Below are positions 24,810 through 32,760 of a stretch of DNA of 64,000 nucleotides, piece after piece (positions within the stretch are counted from its first letter, which is position 1; the number at the start of each line of letters is the position of its first letter). The notes beneath the pieces were generated by a model. That model did not search any database, was not told the DNA's origin, and saw only the letters and a list, made by a program, of their open reading frames with translations. The translations under genes and the position numbers were made by a program. Source of the stretch: Pseudomonadota bacterium (GTDB lineage: Bacteria; Myxococcota; Myxococcia; Myxococcales; Myxococcaceae); the NCBI GenBank assembly GCA_023423535.1, contig JAFAFL010000091.1:62001-126000 (forward strand). The letters are read 5' to 3'.

Positions 24810-25475
24810 CTACTGCGCGCGGGTGAAGCGCACGCAGCCGCGCAGCCGGCTGGTGGTCACCTTTTCGCAGTACTGCTCGAAGGTGGCCTCGAACCGGTCG
24901 ACGACGCCGCTTTCGGCGCCGAGCTCAAGGGTGTGGATCTGGAAGGAGCCGATGAGGGTGTTGCAGCCGCGGCCGTCGCCGCCCACGCTGAGGCCGGGCT
25001 CGCCTTCCGGCTCGAACGGGTGGCGCTCGGCGTCGAGGTACACCCCCGGCGCCAGCGGTGCGGAGGTCTTGTTGGTGGAGAACGACAGGGACCAGTTCGA
25101 GCCCTGCTCCTCGTCAGCGGGCTCGACGCTCACCCTCACGAGGTCGCCGCCCGCGAGCGTGGGGCCTTCGTGCACCGCGATGAACTCGGCGTCGGTGACC
25201 AACTGCGTCCCGCTGAAGATGAAGCCGTTGCCGGTGAAGTAGAGCGCGTTCGCGCCGCTCCCACATTCCGCCATGCTGATGGCCGGGGCCTGGGTGGACT
25301 CGACCGGCCGCGGCGGGCCGCTCGTGCCGCCGCCACCGCCCGAGCCGGGAGCCTCGCTGCTGTACTGCGGCCCGAACGGCTTGCCGATGCCCGGCGGGAA
25401 CGTCTGCTCCTCGTTCGCGCCACAGCCGGAGAAGAGGGCCGCACTGCAGAGGGCGGCAACGACGGTGCGTCGCAT
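24810..25475 (-). CDS. Predicted lipoprotein of unknown function
   Basis: 221 residues. Lipoprotein signal MRRTVVAALCSAALFSGC, then a Gly/Ser/Pro-rich linker and a globular part with several Cys (CGSGANALYF, GRGCNTLIG, EQYCEKVTT, LRGCVRF). No family is recognised. Its convergent neighbour gltC shares the terminator at 24747. The 248-bp gap upstream of its start contains two copies of a dispersed AT-rich motif (25611-25626 and 25656-25671). Confidence 0.7.
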   Translation of the reverse strand: MRRTVVAALCSAALFSGCGANEEQTFPPGIGKPFGPQYSSEAPGSGGGGGTSGPPRPVESTQAPAISMAECGSGANALYFTGNGFIFSGTQLVTDAEFIAVHEGPTLAGGDLVRVSVEPADEEQGSNWSLSFSTNKTSAPLAPGVYLDAERHPFEPEGEPGLSVGGDGRGCNTLIGSFQIHTLELGAESGVVDRFEATFEQYCEKVTTSRLRGCVRFTRAQ

Positions 25476-25610
25476 GGTCTTCGTCGCTCCAGAGGGCGCG
25501 GGCGGCGGCCGGGGAGATCCCGAGCCTCCTCAGTGTTCCGCGCCAGACACGCGCGACCGTAGGGGCCTGACGGTGAGGCGTCAACGCCGGCGGCGCCCTG
25601 TTCCGAAGCG

Positions 25611-25626
25611 GAAGTATATTGCAGGT
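25611..25626 (+). repeat. Dispersed AT-rich motif, copy 1
   Basis: GAAGTATATTGCAGGT, matching the consensus GCARTATATTKCMGGT shared by five sites in the window. It lies in the intergenic space between a lipoprotein gene and cutA, 45 bp (start to start) from copy 2 in the same orientation. Confidence 0.65.
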
Positions 25627-25655
25627 ATCACCGGCCAGTGCCCGGTTGTCGGGAG

Positions 25656-25671
25656 GCAGTATATTTCCGGT
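25656..25671 (+). repeat. Dispersed AT-rich motif, copy 2
   Basis: GCAGTATATTTCCGGT in the same intergenic space as copy 1. The following six bases (CCGGCG against CCGGCA) nearly match those after copy 3, extending the similarity beyond the 16-bp core. Confidence 0.65.
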
Positions 25672-25723
25672 CCGGCGGCTCTCGCGAGGCTCTGGCGTGG
25701 CTTCGCAGCCATCCCGCCCGTCG

Positions 25724-26041
25724 TCAGAGGACGCCGGCGCGAATCCAGTCGAGGTAGGGGGAGTGGCCGTCCTGCACGTCGAGCCGGAGGACCTCGGGGA
25801 CGTCGTAGGGGTGGAGTTCGACGACGCGCGCCCGGAGCGCTTCGAAGCGGTCGGTCGTGGTCTTGAGGATGAGCAGCACCTCCGCTTCGTCGCAGACCTC
25901 TCCCTCCCACCGGTAGATGGAGCGCAGCCCCGGGACGATGTTGCCGCACGCCGCCAGCCGCTCCTCCACCAACGCCCGCGCCAGCCCTGCCGCGACGTCC
26001 GCGCCGGGCGCGGTCACCAGCACCACCACACAGTCGGTCAT
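25724..26041 (-). CDS. cutA: Divalent-cation tolerance protein CutA
   Basis: 105 residues, the normal length for CutA1, a very stable trimeric signalling-type (PII-like) fold associated with copper/divalent metal tolerance. The conserved segments are LVEERLAACGNIVPGLRSIYRWEG in pieces, LILKTTTDRFEAL and ELHPYDVPEVLRLDVQDG, with the C-terminal YLDWI. Start ATG 26041 gives the standard N-terminus MTDCVVVLVTAP. It diverges from plsX across 157 bp in which I see nothing else. Confidence 0.92.
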   Translation of the reverse strand: MTDCVVVLVTAPGADVAAGLARALVEERLAACGNIVPGLRSIYRWEGEVCDEAEVLLILKTTTDRFEALRARVVELHPYDVPEVLRLDVQDGHSPYLDWIRAGVL

Positions 26042-26198
26042 GGCCCTGAGCCTCGCCGCCGGAGAGCGAAGGTCAAGCCTGCGGCCGCGGCCGTGGGGAA
26101 GCCCGACGCGGCGGGACGGACGATGGGCGCGCTCATGACGCAGCCCGGCGCAGCACGAGGCTGCCGCGGGCGGCGCGCGGGCATGTAGGATGCCCCTC

Positions 26199-27224
26199 AT
26201 GGCGCGGCCGGTGACGATTGCGTTCGACGTGATGGGCGGGGACCACGGGCCGGTGGAGGTGGTGAGGGGCGCCGCCGAGCTGTCGCTGACCACGCCGCAC
26301 ATCCACGCGTTGCTCGTGGGCGACGGAAACCAGATCGAAGAGGCGCTCTCGAAGACGCGCTACAACGGCGAGCGCATCGCGGTGCACCACGCGCCGGACT
26401 TCGTCTCGATGACGGAGAAACCGGGCGAGGCGATCGCGAAGAAGCCGGAGGCTTCGATCTGCGTGGCGGCGAACCTCGTGGTGCACGGGGACGCGGACGC
26501 GCTGGTGAGCGCGGGGAACACCGGGGCGGGGATCCTCGCCTGCGCGCGGTACTTCAACCTCCTGCCCGGCATCCGGCGCGCGGCGCTGTGCGCGGTCTAT
26601 CCGACGCGGCAGACGCGCGGACAGAAGCAGGACCCCTTCGCGCTGATGCTCGACGTGGGCGCGACGGTGGACGCGACGGCGGAGGACCTCGTGGCGTTCG
26701 CGGTGATGGGCTCGGCCTACGCGCGGATCATCTCGAAGAACGAGCGTCCGGTGGTGGCGCTGCTCTCCAACGGGACGGAGGCGAACAAGGGGCCGGCGCG
26801 GGTGGTGGAGGCGCACGAGCGGCTGCGCAAGGCGGACGCGGTGAACTTCATCGGCAACGTGGAGGGCGTGGACATCCCGCGCGGCACCGCGGACGTGGTG
26901 GTGTGTGACGGCTTCGTGGGCAACGTGGTGCTGAAGATGCTCGAGGGCGTGGCGGAGACCGCGGTGGAGCTGGCGAGGAACGCGTCGAAGGAGAGCCTGC
27001 GGCTGAAGGCGGGGCTCGGGCTGCTGGCGCCGGGCATCGAGAAGCTGAAGACGGTGGTGGACTGGGAGCAGTACGGCGGCGCGCCGGTGCTCGGGTTCGA
27101 CCGGATCTTCATCAAGGCGCACGGCCGCTCGAAGGCGCGGGCGATCTCCAACGCCGGAAAGGTCGCCGCGAAGGCGGTGGCCAACGACCTCTGCAAGCAG
27201 ATCCTCGAGGGCCTGCCGAAGTGA
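26199..27224 (+). CDS. plsX: Phosphate acyltransferase PlsX
   Basis: 341 residues. PlsX converts acyl-ACP to acyl-phosphate for phosphatidic acid synthesis, acting at the inner face of the membrane. Hallmarks are IAFDVMGGDHGP at the N-terminus, ALVSAGNTGA, LMLDVGATVDAT and GFVGNVVLKMLEG. Start ATG 26199 was preferred because AGGA lies 8 bp before it; an ATG at 26190 would add three residues. The usual neighbours rpmF and fabHDG are absent, and the next gene encodes an App1-like phosphatase. The stop lies in a 14-bp tandem repeat (27219-27260). Confidence 0.95.
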   Translation: MARPVTIAFDVMGGDHGPVEVVRGAAELSLTTPHIHALLVGDGNQIEEALSKTRYNGERIAVHHAPDFVSMTEKPGEAIAKKPEASICVAANLVVHGDADALVSAGNTGAGILACARYFNLLPGIRRAALCAVYPTRQTRGQKQDPFALMLDVGATVDATAEDLVAFAVMGSAYARIISKNERPVVALLSNGTEANKGPARVVEAHERLRKADAVNFIGNVEGVDIPRGTADVVVCDGFVGNVVLKMLEGVAETAVELARNASKESLRLKAGLGLLAPGIEKLKTVVDWEQYGGAPVLGFDRIFIKAHGRSKARAISNAGKVAAKAVANDLCKQILEGLPK

Positions 27225-27260
27225 GGCTGCGCAAGTGAGGCCGTCGAAGTGAGCCTGCCG
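27219..27260 (+). repeat. Three 14-bp tandem repeats across the plsX stop and the next start
   Basis: Three successive units begin AAGTGAG at 27219, 27233 and 27247 and differ at a few positions. The first supplies the TGA stop of plsX; the third supplies the GTG start of the next gene. The period is not a multiple of three, so a change in copy number would alter spacing, and the repeat probably arose by slippage. Confidence 0.75.
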
Positions 27261-28295
27261 GACCGCATCGACCCACCGCCGCCGAAGCGGATCTACCGGT
27301 GGGACCTCGACAAGACGTACCTGCGCACCGAGTTCGACACCCTCCGGCAGCTGGTGACCACCGCGCTGCAGAAGGCGCACGAGAAGGTCGCGGTGCCCGG
27401 TGCGGCGGCGCTCATCCGCGAGCTGCGGGCGCCGGGGGATTCGCAGCTGTGCATCATCAGCGGCAGCCCCACGCAGATGCGCGCGGTGCTGGAGGAGAAG
27501 CTCAAGCTCGACGGGGTGGAGTTCGACGAGCTGGTGCTGAAGGACAACGTGCGCAACCTCCTGCGCGGGCGCTTCAAGGCCATGCGCGGGCAGGTGGGCT
27601 ACAAGCTGCCGGCGCTGCTCGAGTCCCGGCTGCGCGCGCCGTTGGAGGCGGAGGAGGTCCTCTTCGGCGACGACGCGGAGGCGGACGCGTTCATCTACTC
27701 GCTCTACGCGGATCTGCTCGCGGGGCGCGTGGACGAGCGCGTGCTGCGCAAGGTGCTCGAGGCGGCGGAGGTCTATCCCGACGACCAGAAGCGCATCCTC
27801 ACCACCTGGAAGAAGATCGGGCCCGCGGATCCGGTGCGCCGGATCTTCATCCACCTCGATCGCATGACGCCGCCGTCATATTTCGCCCGCTACGGTCACC
27901 GGGTGGTGCCCGTCTTCAACTACTTCCAGGCGGCGCTGGTGCTGCTGGGCGACAACCACCTCACCGCGCCGCAGGTGATCAAGGTCGCGGTCGAGATGAT
28001 GCAGACGGCCGGCTACAACCTGCTCACGCTCTCCAACTCGTTCCAGGACCTGCTCCGGCGCGGGCTGCCGGTGCAGCGGGTGGCCGCGTCGCTCAGCCAG
28101 GCGCTCGAGGGCCCGGAGGCGCTGATGCAGACGGTGAGGCCGGTGCCGGACATCCTGCGAGCGTTCACCAAGCGTATTGCCGCCCTGGGGACCACGCCGC
28201 CGCCGCCGCCCGCGAAGGTGGTGGACTACCTGCAGCTCATCGACGACGCGAAGCCGCGGCACTCGAAGGGGAAGGGAGCAGGCGGGGAGGCGTAG
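27249..28295 (+). CDS. App1-like (DUF2183) phosphatase-domain protein
   Basis: 348 residues beginning at GTG 27249. The motif RIYRWDLDKTYLRTEFDT resembles the catalytic first motif (DxDxT) of the App1/HAD-type phosphatidate phosphatase family, and IISGSPTQM and VLFGDDAEADAFIY correspond to later HAD motifs. Family members dephosphorylate phosphatidic acid or similar lipids. Its position directly after plsX would fit phospholipid metabolism, but the substrate is inferred. The C-terminal ~100 residues are helical with no known domain. Confidence 0.7.
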   Translation: MSLPDRIDPPPPKRIYRWDLDKTYLRTEFDTLRQLVTTALQKAHEKVAVPGAAALIRELRAPGDSQLCIISGSPTQMRAVLEEKLKLDGVEFDELVLKDNVRNLLRGRFKAMRGQVGYKLPALLESRLRAPLEAEEVLFGDDAEADAFIYSLYADLLAGRVDERVLRKVLEAAEVYPDDQKRILTTWKKIGPADPVRRIFIHLDRMTPPSYFARYGHRVVPVFNYFQAALVLLGDNHLTAPQVIKVAVEMMQTAGYNLLTLSNSFQDLLRRGLPVQRVAASLSQALEGPEALMQTVRPVPDILRAFTKRIAALGTTPPPPPAKVVDYLQLIDDAKPRHSKGKGAGGEA

Positions 28296-28493
28296 GCCAG
28301 AAGGTTCGCCTGCTCCAGCGACGAGAGGCTGCCCCGCGCGCGGCAATCCGGTATAGACCCCGGCCGACAGGACGTTGAACCTCAGAACCTCGCAGAGCCG
28401 CCGGCCTGCGGCGCCACCGCCCCCGACATCGCGGGCGGACCTCTCCGCAATGAGCGGAAGGCGTCGCGGAGCGGGCCACAGGAGCAGTCGCCG

Positions 28494-30230
28494 ATGCAGC
28501 AGTCAGACAGCGAGCCTTCGGGCGCCACCGCGCAGCCCGTCGAGGCCGCCGTTGCAGTGAACGACGAGACGCAGCACGCAGTAGAGGAGTCCGACGCAGG
28601 CGACGGAGCGGCTTCGGCCGCAGGGTCGAACGGCGAGCCGGACGCAGAGGCGCCGGACGCAGAGGTGGAAGCGCAGGCCGATGCAGGCGGCGAGTCGCCT
28701 TCAGGGCGCCGCCGGGACCGGGCGCGAAGTGAGCCCGCGAGCAGTGACCTTCCGCTGGTGCAGACCGCGCCGCCCGAGGTCGCGCAGATCGATCCCGCGA
28801 GGCTCGATCCGGACGCAGCGAAGGTCGTGTACCGGCTGAAGCAGTACGGGCACGAGGCCTACTTCGTGGGCGGCTGCGTGCGCGACCTGCTCCTCGGGCG
28901 CGAGCCGAAGGACTTCGACATCGCGACCTCGGCCACGCCGAACGAGGTCCGCAACATCTTCCGGAACTGCCGGCTCATCGGCCGTCGCTTCCGGCTCGCG
29001 CACGTCTATTTCAAGGGCGGGAAGATCATCGAGGTCTCCACCTTCCGCGCGAACCCGACGGAGCTGATGCTCGAGGAGGCGGCCCACGCCAACGGCAATG
29101 GCGCGGCGGGCGAAGAGGGCAACGGGACGGCGGGCGCTTCCGGCGCGGACGTGATCGACGCGACGGACGAGGATCTCCTCATCACCCACGACAACGTGTT
29201 CGGCACCGCCGAGGAGGACGCGCGCCGCCGCGACTTCACGGTCAACGGGCTGTTCTACGACATGTTCGCGGGCCAGGTGATCGACTACGTCCGCGGCCGG
29301 AAGGACCTCGATCAGCGGCAGATCCGGACCATCGGCAACCCGGAGATCCGGATGCGCGAGGACCCGGTGCGGATTCTCCGCGCGGTGCGCTTCGCGGGGA
29401 AGCTCGGGCTCGACATCGAGTCGCGCACCTACGCGGCGATGGAGGGCGCGGTCGAGGACCTCACCCGTTGTGCGCAGGCGCGACTGCTGGAGGAGACCTT
29501 CCGGCTCATCCGCGGCGGCAACGCGACCGAGAGCCTGAAGCTCGTCGCCGCGCTCGATGCGATGCGGATTCTCCTGCCGCCCGTGCACGAGTACCTGCAG
29601 CGGCTCGGGCGAGGGAACGAGGACCGTTTCTACGCCTTCACCCGCGCGCTCGACCGGCGCGTGCGCGAGGGACACCCGCTCGAGGACGCGGTGCTGCTCG
29701 CGGCGATCCTGCTGCCCATCGCGAACGACGCGCCGATGCCGGACGAGGACGATGGCCGTCCGCCTTCGGTCGCGCAGGCGATCGAGGACCTGCTCGCGGA
29801 TCTGGTGAAGAACGCGCGGCTGCCGCGGCGGATCGCCGAGCGGTGCCGGATGATCCTCGTGGCGCAGCGCACGCTCTCCGGTCAGCGCCGCCGCCGTGGC
29901 TCGCTGAACCAGTTCCGCCGCCACCCGCTCTTCAACGAGTCGCTCACCGTCTTCGAGATCTGGGTCGAGGCCACCGGCGAGTACCGCGAGCAGCTCGACG
30001 CCTGGAAGGGCGGGGGCGCGCCGCAGCCCGCCGCCGATGCCGACGGTCCGCGAAAGAAGCGCCGCCGCCGCCGCAAGCGCCGCGGTGCGAAGGGCGAGGG
30101 AAACGCTTCCGGCGCCGAGAACTCCGCAGAGGCCTCCGCCGAGGGCGACGACGACTCGGCGGATGAGTCGGACGGCTCCGATTCCGAGGAGAGCAGCGAC
30201 GACTCTCCGGGCGACACCGAGACGCCGTAG
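28494..30230 (+). CDS. pcnB: Poly(A) polymerase / CCA-adding-type nucleotidyltransferase PcnB
   Basis: 578 residues, longer than the ~450 usual. Class II nucleotidyltransferase core: GGCVRDLLLGREPKDFDIATSA with metal-binding D140 and D142, then RRRDFTVNGLFYD and the RNA-binding segment IRMREDPVRILRAVRFAGKLG, typical of poly(A) polymerase I. It adds 3' A tails that promote RNA decay. Extensions are an acidic Ala/Glu-rich N-terminus (about 95 residues), a linker inside the catalytic domain (EEGNGTAGASGAD) and a basic RKKRRRRRKRRG patch with an acidic tail. A TATAGA at 28352 may be its -10, giving a leader of about 130 bp. It converges on dinB with 6 bp between the stops. Confidence 0.9.
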   Translation: MQQSDSEPSGATAQPVEAAVAVNDETQHAVEESDAGDGAASAAGSNGEPDAEAPDAEVEAQADAGGESPSGRRRDRARSEPASSDLPLVQTAPPEVAQIDPARLDPDAAKVVYRLKQYGHEAYFVGGCVRDLLLGREPKDFDIATSATPNEVRNIFRNCRLIGRRFRLAHVYFKGGKIIEVSTFRANPTELMLEEAAHANGNGAAGEEGNGTAGASGADVIDATDEDLLITHDNVFGTAEEDARRRDFTVNGLFYDMFAGQVIDYVRGRKDLDQRQIRTIGNPEIRMREDPVRILRAVRFAGKLGLDIESRTYAAMEGAVEDLTRCAQARLLEETFRLIRGGNATESLKLVAALDAMRILLPPVHEYLQRLGRGNEDRFYAFTRALDRRVREGHPLEDAVLLAAILLPIANDAPMPDEDDGRPPSVAQAIEDLLADLVKNARLPRRIAERCRMILVAQRTLSGQRRRRGSLNQFRRHPLFNESLTVFEIWVEATGEYREQLDAWKGGGAPQPAADADGPRKKRRRRRKRRGAKGEGNASGAENSAEASAEGDDDSADESDGSDSEESSDDSPGDTETP

Positions 30231-30236
30231 CCGTTT

Positions 30237-31544
30237 CTAGCGCGTGCTCCGGCGCGCGCCGGGGACGTCGAACACCGCGGCGCCTGCCTTGCGGCGGGCC
30301 TCGTCCTCTTCTTCGTCGTCCACTCCGCGGACGTTCTGGCCGGCCAGGTCCGCCATGGTGATCGCGCCGGCGCCGAAGCGGGCGCTGATGCGATCCATCG
30401 CCGCGTTGAGCTTTTCGAAGCGCTTCGTCGCGGACGGCGCGGGGGCCTGAGGCGACGCTTCGGCCAGCAGATCGAAGAGGCCCAGCTGTCGCTCCGCGAG
30501 CGCGTTCGGGTCGCCGAGGTCCTGCGCGCTGACGCCGGTGAGGCGGACGGTACGGGAGAGGTCGATGCGATCGAACAGGGCCACCGCCGCGCGGTAGAGG
30601 GTCTGTCCGTCGTCCGTGGGCTCCTCCAGCGTCTGCCGCCGGGTGACGAGCTCGAAGTCGCCGTACTTCACCTTCAGCTGCACCACGCGCGTCTTCACGC
30701 CCGCCTTGCGCAGCCGGCGCCCCACCCGCAAGGCCTGCGCGTGCACGTGCGGACGCAGGCTCTCGAGGCCGACGAGATCGTCCTCGAACGTGTCCTCCGC
30801 GCCGATGCTCTTCGCCTCTCGGTCCGGAACGACCGCGCGATCGTCGAGTCCGTTGGCGAGCTCCCACAGGTGACGGCCGCCTGGCCCGAGCCGCTCCTCC
30901 AGCCAGCGCACGTCCCTCGCCGCGACATCGCCCACCTTGCGCAGGCCGTGGCGGTGCAGCGTCTCCTCCGCCTTCGGGCCCACGCCCCAGAGCCGTGACA
31001 CCGGAAGCGCGGCGAGGAAGGCGACCGTCTCCTCCGCGCGGACCTCGAACTGGCCGTTGGGCTTCGCGTGATCGGAGGCGATCTTCGCCACGAACTTCAC
31101 GCTGGCGATGCCGGCGGAGGCGGGCAGCCCCAGCTCTTCCGCGATGCGCGCGCGGATGCGGCGGGCGATTTCCCACGGCGGACCGAAGAGCCCGACCGAA
31201 CCCGTCACGTCGAGGAAGGCCTCGTCGAGCGACAGGGGCTCGATGAGGGGCGTGAAGCTCTCGAAGATGGAGAAGACGTGCTCGCTCGCTTCGGCGTAGG
31301 CGCTGAAGCGGGGCGGGACGACGATCGCGTGTGGCGCGAGCTTCACCGCGCGGGACATGGGCATGGCGCTCCGCACGCCGAAGGGCCGGACCTCGTAGGA
31401 GGCCGCGGTCACCACGCCGCGCGTCGGATGGCCGCCGACGATCACCGGCTTGCCGCGCAGCTCCGGCCGGTCGCGCTGCTCCACCGACGCGTAGAACGCG
31501 TCCATGTCCACGTGGATGATCGCGCGGCGGGTGGCTTCGGACAT
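30237..31544 (-). CDS. dinB: DNA polymerase IV (Y-family)
   Basis: 435 residues. Error-prone translesion polymerase; catalytic carboxylates are in HVDMDAFYASVEQRD (D13) and PLSLDEAFLDVTGS, and the fingers motif GVVTAASYEVRPFGVRSAMP is intact. The little-finger domain is followed by a C-terminal segment with QLGLFDLL, a good match to the beta-clamp-binding motif, and then an extra ~90 residues. No SOS box was recognised upstream, though myxobacterial LexA sites differ from that of E. coli. The acyl-CoA-binding protein gene lies 18 bp downstream. Confidence 0.93.
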   Translation of the reverse strand: MSEATRRAIIHVDMDAFYASVEQRDRPELRGKPVIVGGHPTRGVVTAASYEVRPFGVRSAMPMSRAVKLAPHAIVVPPRFSAYAEASEHVFSIFESFTPLIEPLSLDEAFLDVTGSVGLFGPPWEIARRIRARIAEELGLPASAGIASVKFVAKIASDHAKPNGQFEVRAEETVAFLAALPVSRLWGVGPKAEETLHRHGLRKVGDVAARDVRWLEERLGPGGRHLWELANGLDDRAVVPDREAKSIGAEDTFEDDLVGLESLRPHVHAQALRVGRRLRKAGVKTRVVQLKVKYGDFELVTRRQTLEEPTDDGQTLYRAAVALFDRIDLSRTVRLTGVSAQDLGDPNALAERQLGLFDLLAEASPQAPAPSATKRFEKLNAAMDRISARFGAGAITMADLAGQNVRGVDDEEEDEARRKAGAAVFDVPGARRSTR

Positions 31545-31562
31545 GACGCTCGACGAGAAGCG

Positions 31563-31820
31563 CTATCCGCGCAGCAGCCGATCCACCAGCGCGATGTACT
31601 GCTGCATCGCGACGTCGCGGCTCATGCCCTTGCGGCCGGTCCACGCGTCGAACTTCGCCCGGCCCTTGAGATCGAGCATGCCGGGGCGCTTGCCCTGCAC
31701 GTCGCCTTCGGTGGCCTGCTTGAAGAGTCCGTAGAGCTCGAGGAGCGTGTCGTTCGAAGGCCGGGTCTTCAGCGTCTTCACGCGCTCCTGGGCGGAGGCG
31801 AAGTCGTCAGGGAGTGCCAT
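31563..31820 (-). CDS. Acyl-CoA-binding protein
   Basis: 85 residues, the length of a minimal ACBP. The family helix pattern is clear: LPDDFASAQERVKTL, then NDTLLELYGLFKQATEGD and KFDAWTGRKGMSRDVAMQQYI. ACBPs bind long-chain acyl-CoA in the cytosol and are mostly eukaryotic, with scattered bacterial examples. Start ATG 31820 gives the usual N-terminus; a GTG at 31829 would add three residues. It lies next to tesB, an acyl-CoA thioesterase gene on the other strand, so a link to acyl-CoA metabolism is reasonable. Confidence 0.9.
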   Translation of the reverse strand: MALPDDFASAQERVKTLKTRPSNDTLLELYGLFKQATEGDVQGKRPGMLDLKGRAKFDAWTGRKGMSRDVAMQQYIALVDRLLRG

Positions 31821-31893
31821 GCCGCTCACTTAGCAGAGCGGCGCGCGCATTGGCCGCTCCGCTCGGCGGGGCCCTTGTGGTACGGCGGCCGAC

Positions 31894-32757
31894 ATGTCGC
31901 GCGTGCTCGAAGAGCTGGTGGAGCAGCTGTCGCTGGAGAAGATCGAGGAGAACCTCTTCCGCGGTCAGAGCCAGGACCTCGGGTGGGGGCAGGTCTTCGG
32001 AGGACAGGTGCTCGGGCAGGCGCTCTCCGCGGCCGCGAAGACGGTGGATCCGGCGCGCGTGGTGCACTCCTTCCACGGCTACTTCCTGCTGCCGGGGAGG
32101 GTGGACCGGCCCATCGTCTACGACGTGGACCGCATCCGCGACGGGCGCTCGTTCACCACGCGGCGCGTGTCGGCCATCCAGAATGGTCAAGCAATCTTCA
32201 CCATGGCCGCGTCGTTCCAGGTGGAGGAGGGGGGCTTCGATCACCAGGATCAGATGCCGCAGGTGGAGGGCCCCGAAGGCCTGCCGTCGCAGGTGGAGCT
32301 GGCGAAGCGCTACGCGGACCTCATGCCGTCTCCGCTGCGCGAGCGCTTCACGACCGAGTCACCGATCGAGATCCGCCCGGTCAATCCGATCAACCCGATC
32401 AGGCCCGACGCGCGGCCGCCGCAGGGCATGTGGTGGGTGCGCGCCAACGGCAGCCTGCCGGATGATCCGGCGCTGCACCGCTACCTGCTCGCGTACGCCT
32501 CGGACTTCAACCTCATCGCGGTGGCGCTCTATCCGCACGGGAAGAGCTGGCTGACGGGTCAGGTGCTTCTCGCGAGCATCGACCACGCGATGTGGTTCCA
32601 CCGCTCCTTCCGCATGGACGACTGGCTCCTGCAGGTCGTGGAGAGCCCGTCCGCCTCGGGTGCCCGGGGCCTCGCGCGCGCGCGCTACTTCACGCGGGAT
32701 GGGCGGCTCGTGGCGTCCACCGCGCAAGAGGGGCTCGCGCGGGAACGGGAGCGCTAG
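31894..32757 (+). CDS. tesB: Acyl-CoA thioesterase II (TesB)
   Basis: 287 residues with the double-hotdog TesB layout. The first half has the FRGQSQDLGWGQVFGGQVL block with later HSFHGYFLLPG and GRSFTTRRVSAIQNG; the second half carries ASDFNLIAVALYPH and the motif SIDHAMWFHRSFRMDDWLL with the catalytic-type Asp. It hydrolyses medium and long acyl-CoA in the cytosol. It begins 74 bp from the divergent acyl-CoA-binding protein gene and is followed after 3 bp by the TonB-dependent receptor, which may share the transcript. Confidence 0.93.
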   Translation: MSRVLEELVEQLSLEKIEENLFRGQSQDLGWGQVFGGQVLGQALSAAAKTVDPARVVHSFHGYFLLPGRVDRPIVYDVDRIRDGRSFTTRRVSAIQNGQAIFTMAASFQVEEGGFDHQDQMPQVEGPEGLPSQVELAKRYADLMPSPLRERFTTESPIEIRPVNPINPIRPDARPPQGMWWVRANGSLPDDPALHRYLLAYASDFNLIAVALYPHGKSWLTGQVLLASIDHAMWFHRSFRMDDWLLQVVESPSASGARGLARARYFTRDGRLVASTAQEGLARERER

Positions 32758-32760
32758 GAC

